Origin: DB1 sp049323655 | GTDB taxonomy: Bacteria > Desulfobacterota > Desulfobulbia > Desulfobulbales > SURF-16 | Reading direction: 5' to 3' | DNA: 64,000 nt | NCBI GenBank assembly: GCA_049323655.1 | Contig: JBMONO010000009.1 | Coordinates: 124,001 to 188,000, forward strand | Shown: positions 35,111 to 43,109 of the stretch, in pieces | Position numbering within the stretch: position 1 is the first letter of the stretch | Layout: every line of letters starts with the position of its first letter | Notes under the pieces: model-generated | What the model saw: only the letters and a program-made list of their open reading frames with translations | The model's database searches: none | What the model was told of the DNA's origin: nothing | Made by a program: the position numbers and the translations under genes

Positions 35111-35535
35111 TGAGCGCAGTAGAGACAGTGGAGCATCAGGAGTTCCCCATTCACCGGGTCGAAATCCTTAACTGGGTCATGGCCGGATTGTTGTCGTTGG
35201 CCGCCTGGCTGTCCTTTCCGTTTTATATCGCCCAGAGTGTCTTTATCGGCGGACTGCTGGCCAACATCAGCTACCTCTTTCTGAAAAAGGATCTGAAAAA
35301 TTTCCTGCAGGGCAAGCTGTTGCACAGCGGCAGGGTGCAGATGGCCAAGGTGCAGTTTTATGTCAAATATTACGTCAGGCTTACCGCCCTGGCCCTTATC
35401 CTCTATGTCCTGGTCCGCAAACAGATCGCCCATCCGCTCGGATTATTAATAGGCCTGTCCGTCGTGGTCTTCAGCATCGGCATCACGGTGGCAAGCGTGA
35501 TTAAAAAGTTTTATTTCACCGCCAAAGAGGCATAG
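35110..35535 (+). CDS. atpI: ATP synthase protein I
   Basis: The 141-residue protein has four hydrophobic helices and a cytosolic loop with LKKDLKNFLQGK. It fits the AtpI family, thought to assist c-ring assembly. It overlaps the upstream gene (TGATG) and precedes atpB by nine bases. Sequence conservation in this family is weak, so the call rests partly on context. Confidence 0.82.
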   Translation: MSAVETVEHQEFPIHRVEILNWVMAGLLSLAAWLSFPFYIAQSVFIGGLLANISYLFLKKDLKNFLQGKLLHSGRVQMAKVQFYVKYYVRLTALALILYVLVRKQIAHPLGLLIGLSVVVFSIGITVASVIKKFYFTAKEA

Positions 35536-35544
35536 GAGAAAACC

Positions 35545-36270
35545 ATGGAACATCCGATACTGTTCATATCAGTAATTCTGGAAATGCTCGGGCTGCCCGT
35601 GCCGCACGGCCCGGTGGGTGACACTCTGCTCGCCAAGCTTGTCTCACCCCATATGACCTATACCTGGCTGGTGATGGCCATCCTCATTATCATGCCGAAG
35701 ATCACTCTGGGGCGGCTTGAGCTGGTACCGGACGGCAAACAGAATTTCTGGGAAGTCTGTGTCGGCGGGCTGGAAGATTTCATGGCCGAACACATGGGAC
35801 CGCAGCGCGCCGCCATGATGTTCCCGATGATCGCCACCTTTGCCTTCTATATCCTGGTCGCCAACCTGATGGGTCTCATTCCCGGCTTCATGTCGCCGAC
35901 CTCCAACCTCAACATCACCCTGGGCATGACGCTGATCGTCTGGGTCACCCATCATTTTCTCGGACTCAAATATCACGGTGTCAAATACATCAAACACTTC
36001 ATGGGGCCGATGTGGTGGCTGGTACCCCTGATGCTGCCCATCGAGCTCATCAGTAACCTGGCCCGTATTCTCTCTCTCTCCATTCGACTTTTCGGCAACA
36101 TCATGGCCAAGGAGACTCTGCTCGCCATCCTTTTCATGCTGGTCGGCGCTTTCTTCGGCCCCTTGCCCATTCTCTGCCTCGGCGTCCTTGTTTCCGTCGT
36201 CCAGACCATGGTTTTCACCCTGCTCTCCGTCCTCTACTGCGCAGGCGCCATGGAAGAGGCACACCATTAA
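35545..36270 (+). CDS. atpB: ATP synthase Fo subunit a
   Basis: The 241-residue membrane protein carries the essential arginine in LSLSIRLFGNIMAKE. It also has the NPLNP-like N-terminal region, ANLMGLIPGFMSPTSN and LVSVVQTMVFTLLSVLYCAGA. Subunit a forms the ion half-channels against the c-ring. It is followed by atpE after 67 bases. No F1 or b-subunit genes follow, so the operon is split in this genome, as is common in Desulfobacterota. Confidence 0.95.
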   Translation: MEHPILFISVILEMLGLPVPHGPVGDTLLAKLVSPHMTYTWLVMAILIIMPKITLGRLELVPDGKQNFWEVCVGGLEDFMAEHMGPQRAAMMFPMIATFAFYILVANLMGLIPGFMSPTSNLNITLGMTLIVWVTHHFLGLKYHGVKYIKHFMGPMWWLVPLMLPIELISNLARILSLSIRLFGNIMAKETLLAILFMLVGAFFGPLPILCLGVLVSVVQTMVFTLLSVLYCAGAMEEAHH

Positions 36271-36337
36271 TCGACACGCTTTTTTTACGATACAAAGAAG
36301 GCCAAATTACTAAACGTTTTCAAGGAGGAACAAAGGA

Positions 36338-36691
36338 ATGAAAAAGGTACTTGGTGTATTGGTGGCAGTGGCCAGCATTTTCGGTGTAGCGGGCGCTGCC
36401 CTGGCAGCTGAGGGCGCAACGGTGTTCGACAAGTACATCCAGCTCGGCAGCAACAACCTGGCGCTGGTCTGTCTGGCCGCCGGTCTTGCCGTTGGTGTTG
36501 CTGCTTCCGGTTGCGGCGCTGGTATGGGTCATGCCGCCGGTGGTGCCTGTACCGGTGTTGCCCGGAACCCCGAAGTTTCCGGTAAAATCACCGTAACCAT
36601 GATTCTTGGTCTGGCGCTGATTGAATCTCTGACCATTTACGGTCTGGTTATCGCCCTGATCCTGCTCTACGCCAACCCGCTGCTTGGTTAA
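36338..36691 (+). CDS. atpE: ATP synthase Fo subunit c, extended N-terminus
   Basis: The 117-residue protein is longer than typical c subunits (about 80). An N-terminal signal-like helix ends near AALAAEG (residue 25), then the two-helix hairpin with the ARNPE loop. The ion-binding carboxylate is Glu96 in LALIESLTIYGL. Ser97 and Tyr101 match the sodium-type pattern, but the helix-1 position equal to Gln32 of Ilyobacter is Met63, so protons are more likely. Cys45, Cys59 and Cys71 in helix 1 are unusual. A strong ribosome site (AAGGAGG) fits high expression of a multi-copy subunit. Confidence 0.94.
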   Translation: MKKVLGVLVAVASIFGVAGAALAAEGATVFDKYIQLGSNNLALVCLAAGLAVGVAASGCGAGMGHAAGGACTGVARNPEVSGKITVTMILGLALIESLTIYGLVIALILLYANPLLG

Positions 36692-36719
36692 TTCCAGCCA
36701 CGGGCGAGAGCCGCTAAGA

Positions 36720-36746
36720 GGCCGCAGGCAACTGCGGCCTTTTTTT
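36720..36746 (+). terminator. Rho-independent terminator after atpE
   Basis: GGCCGCAG (36720-36727) pairs perfectly with CTGCGGCC (36732-36739) around GCAA, followed by seven T residues. It ends the atp transcript just before the nucleoside phosphorylase gene. Confidence 0.92.
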
Positions 36747-36753
36747 ATTGTCC

Positions 36754-37506
36754 ATGCCGACTCCTGTCATCGAACCAGTCCGCCAACCGGGCGAGCCGGT
36801 TATCACCGGTCCGACGCTTTTCTGGGTCAATCCCGGCGAAAGCGGCGCCATACTTGCTGCAGCCCGTACCAGATACGGCCGCCGGCACCACCTCTTCCAC
36901 TGCAATCTGCTGGAAATCCCTGACAAGGAAGGATCACTTTTCTGGGCCGGCCCGGCTTTAGGGGCGCCGGCCGCGGTCCTGGTTCTGGAAAAACTCATCG
37001 CCCTCGGGGCGCGGACCATCGTGGTTTACGGCCTGTGCGGCTCCCTGCACCCCGATCTCCGTGTCGGTGATGTCCTGCTGCCGACCTGGGCGCTCAGTGA
37101 AGAAGGCACCTCCGCCCACTATCCCGGCCCTTCCCCCCCCTGCTCAAACAGGGATCTGCGCGGAAAGCTCGCGTCCCTGCTTGCCGACGACGGACATGAC
37201 CTCTGCCAGGGGCCGATCTGGACCACCGACGCCCCCTACCGGGAAACGAAAGAGAAGGTTGACAGCTGCGCCGGTCAGGGTATCATGGCGGTGGACATGG
37301 AATACTCCGCCCTCTGCCGGGTGGCTTTTTTTCGCAACGTTGATCTTGCCGCAGTCATGCTTGTCTCCGATGAGCTGTGGCGGCAACAGTGGACCCCGGC
37401 CTTTCATCGCAAATCATTTCACAAGCTGAGCCGTCGCCTTTTTCTCGGGCTGGCGGACGGACTGCGGCGGCTCGCCCCCCCAACCGCTGGTAAAGACGAT
37501 TCATGA
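36754..37506 (+). CDS. Nucleoside phosphorylase family protein
   Basis: The 250-residue protein matches the PNP/UDP phosphorylase fold: VYGLCGSLHPDLRVGDVLLP, then GIMAVDMEYSALCRVAFFR, and VMLVSDELW near the end. These enzymes cleave nucleosides, or methylthioadenosine-like substrates, with phosphate. The specific substrate is not predictable. ATG 36754 is preferred to an in-frame TTG at 36748, which falls in the terminator tail. The stop overlaps the rimO start (ATGA). Confidence 0.85.
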   Translation: MPTPVIEPVRQPGEPVITGPTLFWVNPGESGAILAAARTRYGRRHHLFHCNLLEIPDKEGSLFWAGPALGAPAAVLVLEKLIALGARTIVVYGLCGSLHPDLRVGDVLLPTWALSEEGTSAHYPGPSPPCSNRDLRGKLASLLADDGHDLCQGPIWTTDAPYRETKEKVDSCAGQGIMAVDMEYSALCRVAFFRNVDLAAVMLVSDELWRQQWTPAFHRKSFHKLSRRLFLGLADGLRRLAPPTAGKDDS

Positions 37507-38837
37507 AGAAACTGCACCTGGTCAGCCTCGGCTGCCCAAAGAACCTGGTTGATTCGGAAGTCATGCTCGCACTTCTCGAAAAGGATGGCTATGCAATCTG
37601 CCCCGATCCTGAAGAAGCTGACCTGCTCCTGGTCAATACCTGCGGCTTTATCCAGCCGGCGGTGGAAGAGGCAATCGACGAAATTCTTGCCCTGGCCCAG
37701 GCAAAGGCGGCCCATCCCGGGGCACGACTCGTCGTCACCGGCTGCCTGGTTCAACGCTACCAGCAGCAGCTTCTCGAGGAGCTGCCCGAAGTCGATCTTT
37801 TTGTCGGGGTCAACGATTTCCCTAGCATCGCCGAGCTCGTTCGCCAACCGGAGGGAAGCAAGGCCGGCCTCCATTGCCAGCGACCGGATTTTCTCATGAC
37901 CACCGCCATGCCGCGGCGGATTTCCACCCCGGCCCACCGCGCCTACCTAAAGATCTCGGAGGGCTGTTCCAACCGCTGCTCCTACTGCCTTATTCCCGCC
38001 ATTCGCGGCCCGCTGCGCAGCCGGACCATGGACGACATCGTCACCGAAGCCGCCGGCCTTGGCGCGGCCGGGGTGCGCGAGCTGACCCTGGTCGGCCAGG
38101 ACGTCACAGCCTACGGCATCGATCTGCCCGGACGCCAGGCCAGCCTGGCTGCCTTGGTCCGCGCCCTGCTGCGCGGTTGCAGGGCAGACTGGCTGCGACT
38201 ACTCTATCTCTACCCGAACCGAATCAGTGATGAACTCCTCTCTCTCATGGCCGGAGAAGAACGGTTGCTGCCCTATCTCGACATCCCCCTTCAGCATGTC
38301 AGCCCCACCGTTCTCAAACGGATGAATCGTCCCTTCCGCCGGTCCCAGCTCGACAGCATCATGGAACGGATAAGGAAAATCGTCCCGGTCGCAGCGATCC
38401 GGACTACCTTTATTGTCGGCTTTCCCGGCGAGACGGAAGATGATGTCGAACAGATCGCGGCATTCCTTCGGCAATACCGACTCAACAATGTCGGAATCTT
38501 TCCCTATGCCAATGAGGAGGGCTGCGCCGCGGAAAAACTGGACGGACACTGTTCTGAGGAGGAAAAGCAGGCACGATACGACTATCTGATGGGGCTGCAA
38601 CGGGACATTTCGCTGGAGAAAAACCGCGAATATATCGGCCGCACCCTGCCTGTACTGGTGGAGGGGGTGAGCCGGGAATCTGAACTGCTGCTTGAGGGCA
38701 GGACGGTGTTCCAGGCGCCGGAGATCGACGGCTGTGTTTACATCAGTGAAGGCGAGTGTCAACAGGGGGAGATTGTCACGGTCCGTATCACCGAGGCCCA
38801 CCCCTATGATCTGGTTGGAAGCATAGTCGATGAATAG
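37503..38837 (+). CDS. rimO: Ribosomal protein S12 methylthiotransferase RimO
   Basis: The 444-residue radical SAM enzyme has an N-terminal MTTase domain (LVSLGCPKNLVDSEVM, NTCGF, VTGCL) holding one iron-sulfur cluster. The radical SAM motif is CSNRCSYCLIP, and a C-terminal TRAM domain follows. It adds a methylthio group to Asp89 of ribosomal protein S12. The CPKNLVDSE signature distinguishes RimO from MiaB. It is translationally coupled to the preceding phosphorylase. A GC-rich hairpin (38840-38857) follows without a T-tract. Confidence 0.94.
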   Translation: MKKLHLVSLGCPKNLVDSEVMLALLEKDGYAICPDPEEADLLLVNTCGFIQPAVEEAIDEILALAQAKAAHPGARLVVTGCLVQRYQQQLLEELPEVDLFVGVNDFPSIAELVRQPEGSKAGLHCQRPDFLMTTAMPRRISTPAHRAYLKISEGCSNRCSYCLIPAIRGPLRSRTMDDIVTEAAGLGAAGVRELTLVGQDVTAYGIDLPGRQASLAALVRALLRGCRADWLRLLYLYPNRISDELLSLMAGEERLLPYLDIPLQHVSPTVLKRMNRPFRRSQLDSIMERIRKIVPVAAIRTTFIVGFPGETEDDVEQIAAFLRQYRLNNVGIFPYANEEGCAAEKLDGHCSEEEKQARYDYLMGLQRDISLEKNREYIGRTLPVLVEGVSRESELLLEGRTVFQAPEIDGCVYISEGECQQGEIVTVRITEAHPYDLVGSIVDE

Positions 38838-38899
38838 GCGGCCGCGCCCCCGCGGCCAGCCCCATGATATCGGGAAAAGCGGGGGAAAGGCGGCCCGCG

Positions 38900-39184
38900 T
38901 TATTTCCCCTGATTGACCTTTTCCTTCAGCTCCTTACCTACCTTGAAGAACGGCAGCTTTTTCGGCGGCACCTTGATCTTCTCGCCGGTCTTCGGGTTTC
39001 GCCCTTGATAGGCGTCGTATTCCTTGATGACAAAACTGCCGAAACCGCGGATTTCGATGCTTTCTCCGGCGGCCAGGGTTTCAATCATGGTTTCCAGAAT
39101 TGTATTTGTGATGGAGCTTGCTTCCCGATGAGGCAGATTTTCCTTCTGAGCAATGGCCTCAATCAATTCTGACTTGTTCATCAT
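38900..39184 (-). CDS. HU/IHF family DNA-binding protein
   Basis: The 94-residue basic protein has the HU fold: NKSELIEAIAQKENL, then GESIEIRGFGSFVIKEYDA, the beta-arm GRNPKTGEKIKVPPKK with the intercalating proline, and FKVGKELKEKV. It bends DNA and organises the nucleoid. The sequence is closer to IHF-type subunits than to classical HU-beta, but the distinction is not certain. It converges with rimO. Confidence 0.92.
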   Translation of the reverse strand: MMNKSELIEAIAQKENLPHREASSITNTILETMIETLAAGESIEIRGFGSFVIKEYDAYQGRNPKTGEKIKVPPKKLPFFKVGKELKEKVNQGK

Positions 39185-39486
39185 TGTCTCCCGACGTATC
39201 TGTTAAGCCAGCATGGCTGGGACATGCCAGCCACAAAAAAACTTACAAACGGCGCTCCGGCTCGCCTCCCTTCCCTGGGAATGGCAACAGCGGTCATAAA
39301 AACAACCCGCGCAGGGGTGCTGCAAAACATAACCCATTGATTTATAAGAATATAAAACAAAGGGCATCATATCCTGAGCTGGTTAGCACCAGCTAACCAG
39401 CCGACATTGCTCTCTTTTTTATGAAGTTGCATTTATCTTATACAGATAAATGCCGGAATGTAAAGGGAATTTATAAAAAAAGATGG
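39185..39486. promoter_or_regulatory. Regulatory region upstream of the HU/IHF gene with two dyads
   Basis: This 300-base gap is AT-richer than its surroundings. It holds GCTGGTTAG (39378-39386) inversely repeated at 39393-39401. It also holds a perfect 10-bp dyad GCATTTATCT (39429-39438) / AGATAAATGC (39444-39453) with a 5-base spacer. Both look like protein-binding operators for the HU-type gene on the minus strand. The second could also serve the 3' end of the pseudouridine synthase gene. No coding sequence is supported. Confidence 0.55.
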
Positions 39487-40200
39487 TCAGGGAGAAAAAA
39501 TTTTCTCAACCTCTTTGCGACTGAGAAGGCGGTACGTGCCGGTTGGCAGGTCTCCGAGCCGCAGGTTGCCATACGCGATGCGTTTCAAGGCCAGGACCCG
39601 GTGACCGATGGCGGCGCACATTTTGCGGACCTGGCGCTTGCGACCCTCATGGATGGTAATCTCAAGGAGGGAAAAACGAGGTGAATGCCGCAGTATTCGG
39701 ACCCTGGCAGGTGAGGTGCGGCGCCCCTCCACCATAACTCCGGTCTCAAGCTCTCTGATCTTTTCCGGGGAAGGGGCGCCGGCAACGGTGGCAACGTAAG
39801 TTTTTTTCACCTCGAAGCTGGGGTGGAGGACACGCTGGGCCAGCTCGCCGTCATTGGTCAGCAGCAGGGCGCCTTCGGTATCAAGATCGAGTCGGCCCAC
39901 GGGAAAAACCCGCTCCGTGATCCCGGGCAGGAGGGAGGTGACAATAGGACGCCCTTGCGGGTCATCGAGGGTGGTAACATAGCCTGTCGGTTTGTTCAGC
40001 AGGATATAGATCTTTGCCGACCCGACCTCGACCGGGCGACCATTGACACAAACCTGCTGCCGGGCCGGATCGACCTTGACCCCCATGTCGATCACCACCC
40101 GGCCGTCAACAGTGACCCGCCCCTGGCGGATCAATTCCTCGGCCCGCCGCCGGGAGGCAACGCCCGCCCCGGCCAGTATCTTCTGAAGACGCTCTACCAT
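39487..40200 (-). CDS. rluB: rRNA pseudouridine synthase (RsuA/RluB family)
   Basis: The 237-residue protein has an N-terminal S4 RNA-binding domain (residues 1-60, ASRRRAEELIRQGRVTVDG). The catalytic domain carries the aspartate in VGRLDLDTEGALLLTNDG and the family tail HEGRKRQVRKMCAAIGH. It isomerises a uridine in 23S or 16S rRNA; RluB (23S U2605) is the best guess. Length and motifs are normal. The gene appears to be transcribed alone. Confidence 0.9.
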   Translation of the reverse strand: MVERLQKILAGAGVASRRRAEELIRQGRVTVDGRVVIDMGVKVDPARQQVCVNGRPVEVGSAKIYILLNKPTGYVTTLDDPQGRPIVTSLLPGITERVFPVGRLDLDTEGALLLTNDGELAQRVLHPSFEVKKTYVATVAGAPSPEKIRELETGVMVEGRRTSPARVRILRHSPRFSLLEITIHEGRKRQVRKMCAAIGHRVLALKRIAYGNLRLGDLPTGTYRLLSRKEVEKIFSP

Positions 40201-40249
40201 CTTCCAGCGCTATCGGGGAGGGGCCACTGACATTGGAGAGAAAAGAATC

Positions 40250-40681
40250 TTACTGATAATCGCCCCGGCGGAATTTGGCCGTCTCGACATAGGAGACCGA
40301 AGCGACCCGGTCAAGCAGTCGGGCGAGCGGATCGTCCGCCGGCAGCTGCTCCTTGAGGGAGAGCAGCGAGCTGGTCTCCTCCTCAAGGGATTCGACAAAG
40401 GGCAGCAGGGATTCGCCGGACAGGGAGAGATCGCCAAGCGCCTCGCCAAAAGAGGCGAGACTGGTCATCGTCGTCTCGGCCAGGGCCAGACTTTCCAGAC
40501 GCAAGGCGGGAGGGACCTGGAGGGCGGCGGCAGAGGCCACGTTGGTCGCCGGCACTGCCGAGGCGACGGACTGCAGCTGGGCCTCCAGCAGCTGTTTGAA
40601 ATCAGCGCCGGAAAGCGGCTGGCCGTCTTTCTGACCGGACTGATTGACACGATATGTTCCCTGCAGGGTCGTGATTTTCAT
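40250..40681 (-). CDS. Hypothetical protein (143 aa)
   Basis: The soluble 143-residue protein begins MKITTLQGTYRVNQSGQ and has the motif SGADFKQLLEAQL. Long helical, Ala/Leu/Ser-rich stretches follow and a short basic end (AKFRRGDYQ). AGGAGG is placed five bases before the ATG, supporting expression. There is no signal or membrane segment. The FxxLL-type N-terminus resembles those of some flagellar scaffold or hook-length proteins, but that is only a resemblance. Function unknown. Confidence 0.65.
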   Translation of the reverse strand: MKITTLQGTYRVNQSGQKDGQPLSGADFKQLLEAQLQSVASAVPATNVASAAALQVPPALRLESLALAETTMTSLASFGEALGDLSLSGESLLPFVESLEEETSSLLSLKEQLPADDPLARLLDRVASVSYVETAKFRRGDYQ

Positions 40682-40794
40682 GATATCCTCCTGCCGACTT
40701 CCGCCAGAGATAATCGGCAATGGTTGCCTGTCACTTTTTACTTTACCTTCAATTTATCCTATCGGCAAAAAAAAATTCTCCTTAAATAAATGAT

Positions 40795-40924
40795 GATGGT
40801 CTCGTAAAAAGTGAAAATTAACCACAGAGACCGCAGAGCACACCGAGATAACTGATTGTAATTAAATATATTTTCTCTGTGCTCTCCGTGCACTCTGTGG
40901 TGAAAAAAGTTTTACGACGCCATC
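40795..40924 (+). repeat. MITE-like CACAGAG repeat, copy 4 (most complete)
   Basis: This 130-bp element has both ends preserved: GATGGTCTCGTAAAA (40795-40809) and TTTTACGACGCCATC (40910-40924), matching in inverse at 13 of 15 positions. Inner arms AACCACAGAGACCGCAGAG and CTCTCCGTGCACTCTGTGG flank the AT centre (TTGTAATTAAATATATTTTC). It carries no coding capacity and lies between ubiD and the 143-aa gene, just past the ubiD stop. Confidence 0.82.
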
Positions 40925-40929
40925 AAAAA

Positions 40930-42708
40930 TCAACGCAGATTTTTCGGGAGAATGGCATCGATTTTTCCATCCACCAGCCGTTTTGTCTCGGCATCCACCT
41001 CAAGGACATCGGGGTACCAGGGTTTCATCCGGCAGTCAAAGACCACCGGGGGAACGAGTCCGACATGGAAACGCCGGGTTTGCAGGCCGGCGGCGTGGAT
41101 ATCGGCGGCCGGTTCAAAACGGGTAAAAAAGGTCCAGACAAACTCCTGCATGCTCACCGTCGCCTCCTGCAGACTGTCGACCAGGACGATGACTGGCCAG
41201 CCGGCAAAGGCCGGATCCGCTGCGATTCTTTGCGGCAGCTCCTTTTCGTGTCCATAATCATCTCCCTCGACCACCAGGGTGCCGGGCAGAAAGGCAAGGG
41301 CGGCCCGGCAGCCCTGGGGGAGGCTGCCGTGAAAGGTCCGGGGCAGAACATGGCGTGGTGACCGGCCCAGCCCCATGAGCAGGGCCTTGGAACCGGTATT
41401 GACCGACGGCCCGGTATAGTCAAGGGTGTCCTGGGAAACATTGGCAAAGACAAACAGATCCCGCTGCCAGTCGACCCGTTCCAGCACATGGGTCCACAGT
41501 TCGCCAAAATCCTCGATGTTGATGTCGCCATCGGTGATAATTAGAAACTTGGTCAGGGAGAGCTGGCCCTCGCCGAGAATACGCAGGCCGGAGGCAAAGG
41601 CCTCGCGCGGATAGCGGTCCGTCACCCGGGCCGCGGCCAGGCAGTGAAACCCCGCCTCCCCGAAGGTCTTCAACTGTTTGACGCCGCTCATCACCAGGGG
41701 GAAAAGCGGTGAGAGGAGATCCTGGAGAAAATCGCCGATAAAGAAATCTTCCTGCTTGGGCCGGCCGACCACGGTGGCCGGATAGATGGCGTCCCGCCGA
41801 TGATAGAGACGATCGACCTGAAAAACCGGATAGTCATGAGTCAGGGAATTGTAGCCGTAATGATCGCCAAATGGTCCCTCCGGTCGCCGCATGTGGGGGG
41901 GCACGACGCCCTTGGCGGCGAACTCCACCGTGGCGACCAGATTGTGCCCGCCGGCCGGGTCACGGACCATCGGCAGTTTCTCGCCGAGCAGCAGGGAGGC
42001 GAGCATCAATTCCGGCAGATTTTCCGGCAACGGGGCGATGGCCGCCATGATGAGGGCCGGCGGCCCGCCGATGTAAAGGGTCAGCGGCAGATTTTCGTTA
42101 CGCAGTTCCGCCTCGTGGTAATGATAGCCCCCTCCTTTATGGATCTGCCAGTGGATGCCGGTGGTCTGATCGTCAAAACGCTGGATCCGGTACATGCCCA
42201 GATTGTGGCCGCGGCCGCCGGGATGCTCGGTATAGACAAGCGGCAGGGTGACAAAGGGGCCACCGTCGGTCTTCCACGAGGTGAGCATCGGCAGTTCGCG
42301 CAAACGGGGCGGCGACATGCAGGTATCGAGGATCGGCCCGCTCCGCGCCAACCGGGTGCCGATGCGAGTCATCTGCGGCACCAGACCACGCATCCCCCAG
42401 AGCTTACCGAGGCTCGGCGGCAAGAGCGTCTCCGCCGCCCGCACCAGATCCCGGACAAAATCCTGGGCCCGGCGACCAAAAGCGAGCTCCATCCGCTTTC
42501 GGGTGCCAAAGAGGTTAGTGACCACCGGGAAACGGCTGCCCTGGACTCGTTTGAAGAACAGAGCCGGACCGCCCCGGGCAATGACCCGCCGGTGGATCTC
42601 GGCAATTTCGAGGCAGGGATCGACCTCGATTTCCACCTCCAGCAGATCGGACTCCTGCCGGAGAAGATCAAGATAGGCACGGAGATCGGCAACAGGAGCG
42701 GTATTCAT
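40930..42708 (-). CDS. ubiD: UbiD family decarboxylase
   Basis: The 592-residue protein is a prenylated-FMN-dependent (de)carboxylase of the UbiD family. Recognisable segments include the N-terminal LRAYLDLLRQESDLLEVE, RGGPALFFKRVQGS, VTNLFGTRKRM, the signature EGPFGDHYGYNS and the late TDGDINIEDFGELW. Substrates in the family range from 4-hydroxy-3-polyprenylbenzoate to aromatic acids. The length is above that of E. coli UbiD (497) and closer to menaquinone/futalosine-type UbiD proteins. No ubiX (cofactor maker) is adjacent. Its ATG overlaps the upstream small gene (ATGA). Confidence 0.92.
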   Translation of the reverse strand: MNTAPVADLRAYLDLLRQESDLLEVEIEVDPCLEIAEIHRRVIARGGPALFFKRVQGSRFPVVTNLFGTRKRMELAFGRRAQDFVRDLVRAAETLLPPSLGKLWGMRGLVPQMTRIGTRLARSGPILDTCMSPPRLRELPMLTSWKTDGGPFVTLPLVYTEHPGGRGHNLGMYRIQRFDDQTTGIHWQIHKGGGYHYHEAELRNENLPLTLYIGGPPALIMAAIAPLPENLPELMLASLLLGEKLPMVRDPAGGHNLVATVEFAAKGVVPPHMRRPEGPFGDHYGYNSLTHDYPVFQVDRLYHRRDAIYPATVVGRPKQEDFFIGDFLQDLLSPLFPLVMSGVKQLKTFGEAGFHCLAAARVTDRYPREAFASGLRILGEGQLSLTKFLIITDGDINIEDFGELWTHVLERVDWQRDLFVFANVSQDTLDYTGPSVNTGSKALLMGLGRSPRHVLPRTFHGSLPQGCRAALAFLPGTLVVEGDDYGHEKELPQRIAADPAFAGWPVIVLVDSLQEATVSMQEFVWTFFTRFEPAADIHAAGLQTRRFHVGLVPPVVFDCRMKPWYPDVLEVDAETKRLVDGKIDAILPKNLR

Positions 42709-42956
42709 GGGTGTTCCTCACCGAGAAAGAGGCGGTGGTATTCGCTCTCGCTGAGATGGCGCTTTATCAGGCCGGTGAGGAAATCGACCGTTGCCGTGAT
42801 GTCCGCCTCCGTCATCCTGGGGATAAGGGTGTTGAGCAGCTCCGAGCTGGCAAACAGCTGGACAAAGGCGGCCAGGGACGCTTCGTCGCAGTGACGGTTC
42901 AGGCCGAAACAGATTTCGGTTTGATTCATTTTTTCACGATCAGTCAAGCTTTTCAT
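42705..42956 (-). CDS. Small conserved-looking protein translationally coupled to ubiD (83 aa)
   Basis: The 83-residue helical protein contains QTEICFGLNRHC and ends HRLFLGEEHP. GGAG lies eight bases before the ATG, and the stop TGA overlaps the ubiD ATG, so the two are translated together. It has no membrane or signal segment. The frame extends much further upstream, but that part is antisense to the PilZ gene and is not believable. It may be a partner or regulator of UbiD; its function is not recognised. Confidence 0.62.
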   Translation of the reverse strand: MKSLTDREKMNQTEICFGLNRHCDEASLAAFVQLFASSELLNTLIPRMTEADITATVDFLTGLIKRHLSESEYHRLFLGEEHP

Positions 42957-43109
42957 GGCTACGGCTCCAGCCTTCTGATATATTTTAATCACTATCCGGC
43001 AGCACGACTGACCGCTCCGGTCAGTTCGGCAACGGGAAACCGGATTCACTCCCGGCAGTGCGCCGCTCCGGGGACACTCTTTTCCTCCGACACGACAACA
43101 AAAGAGGAG

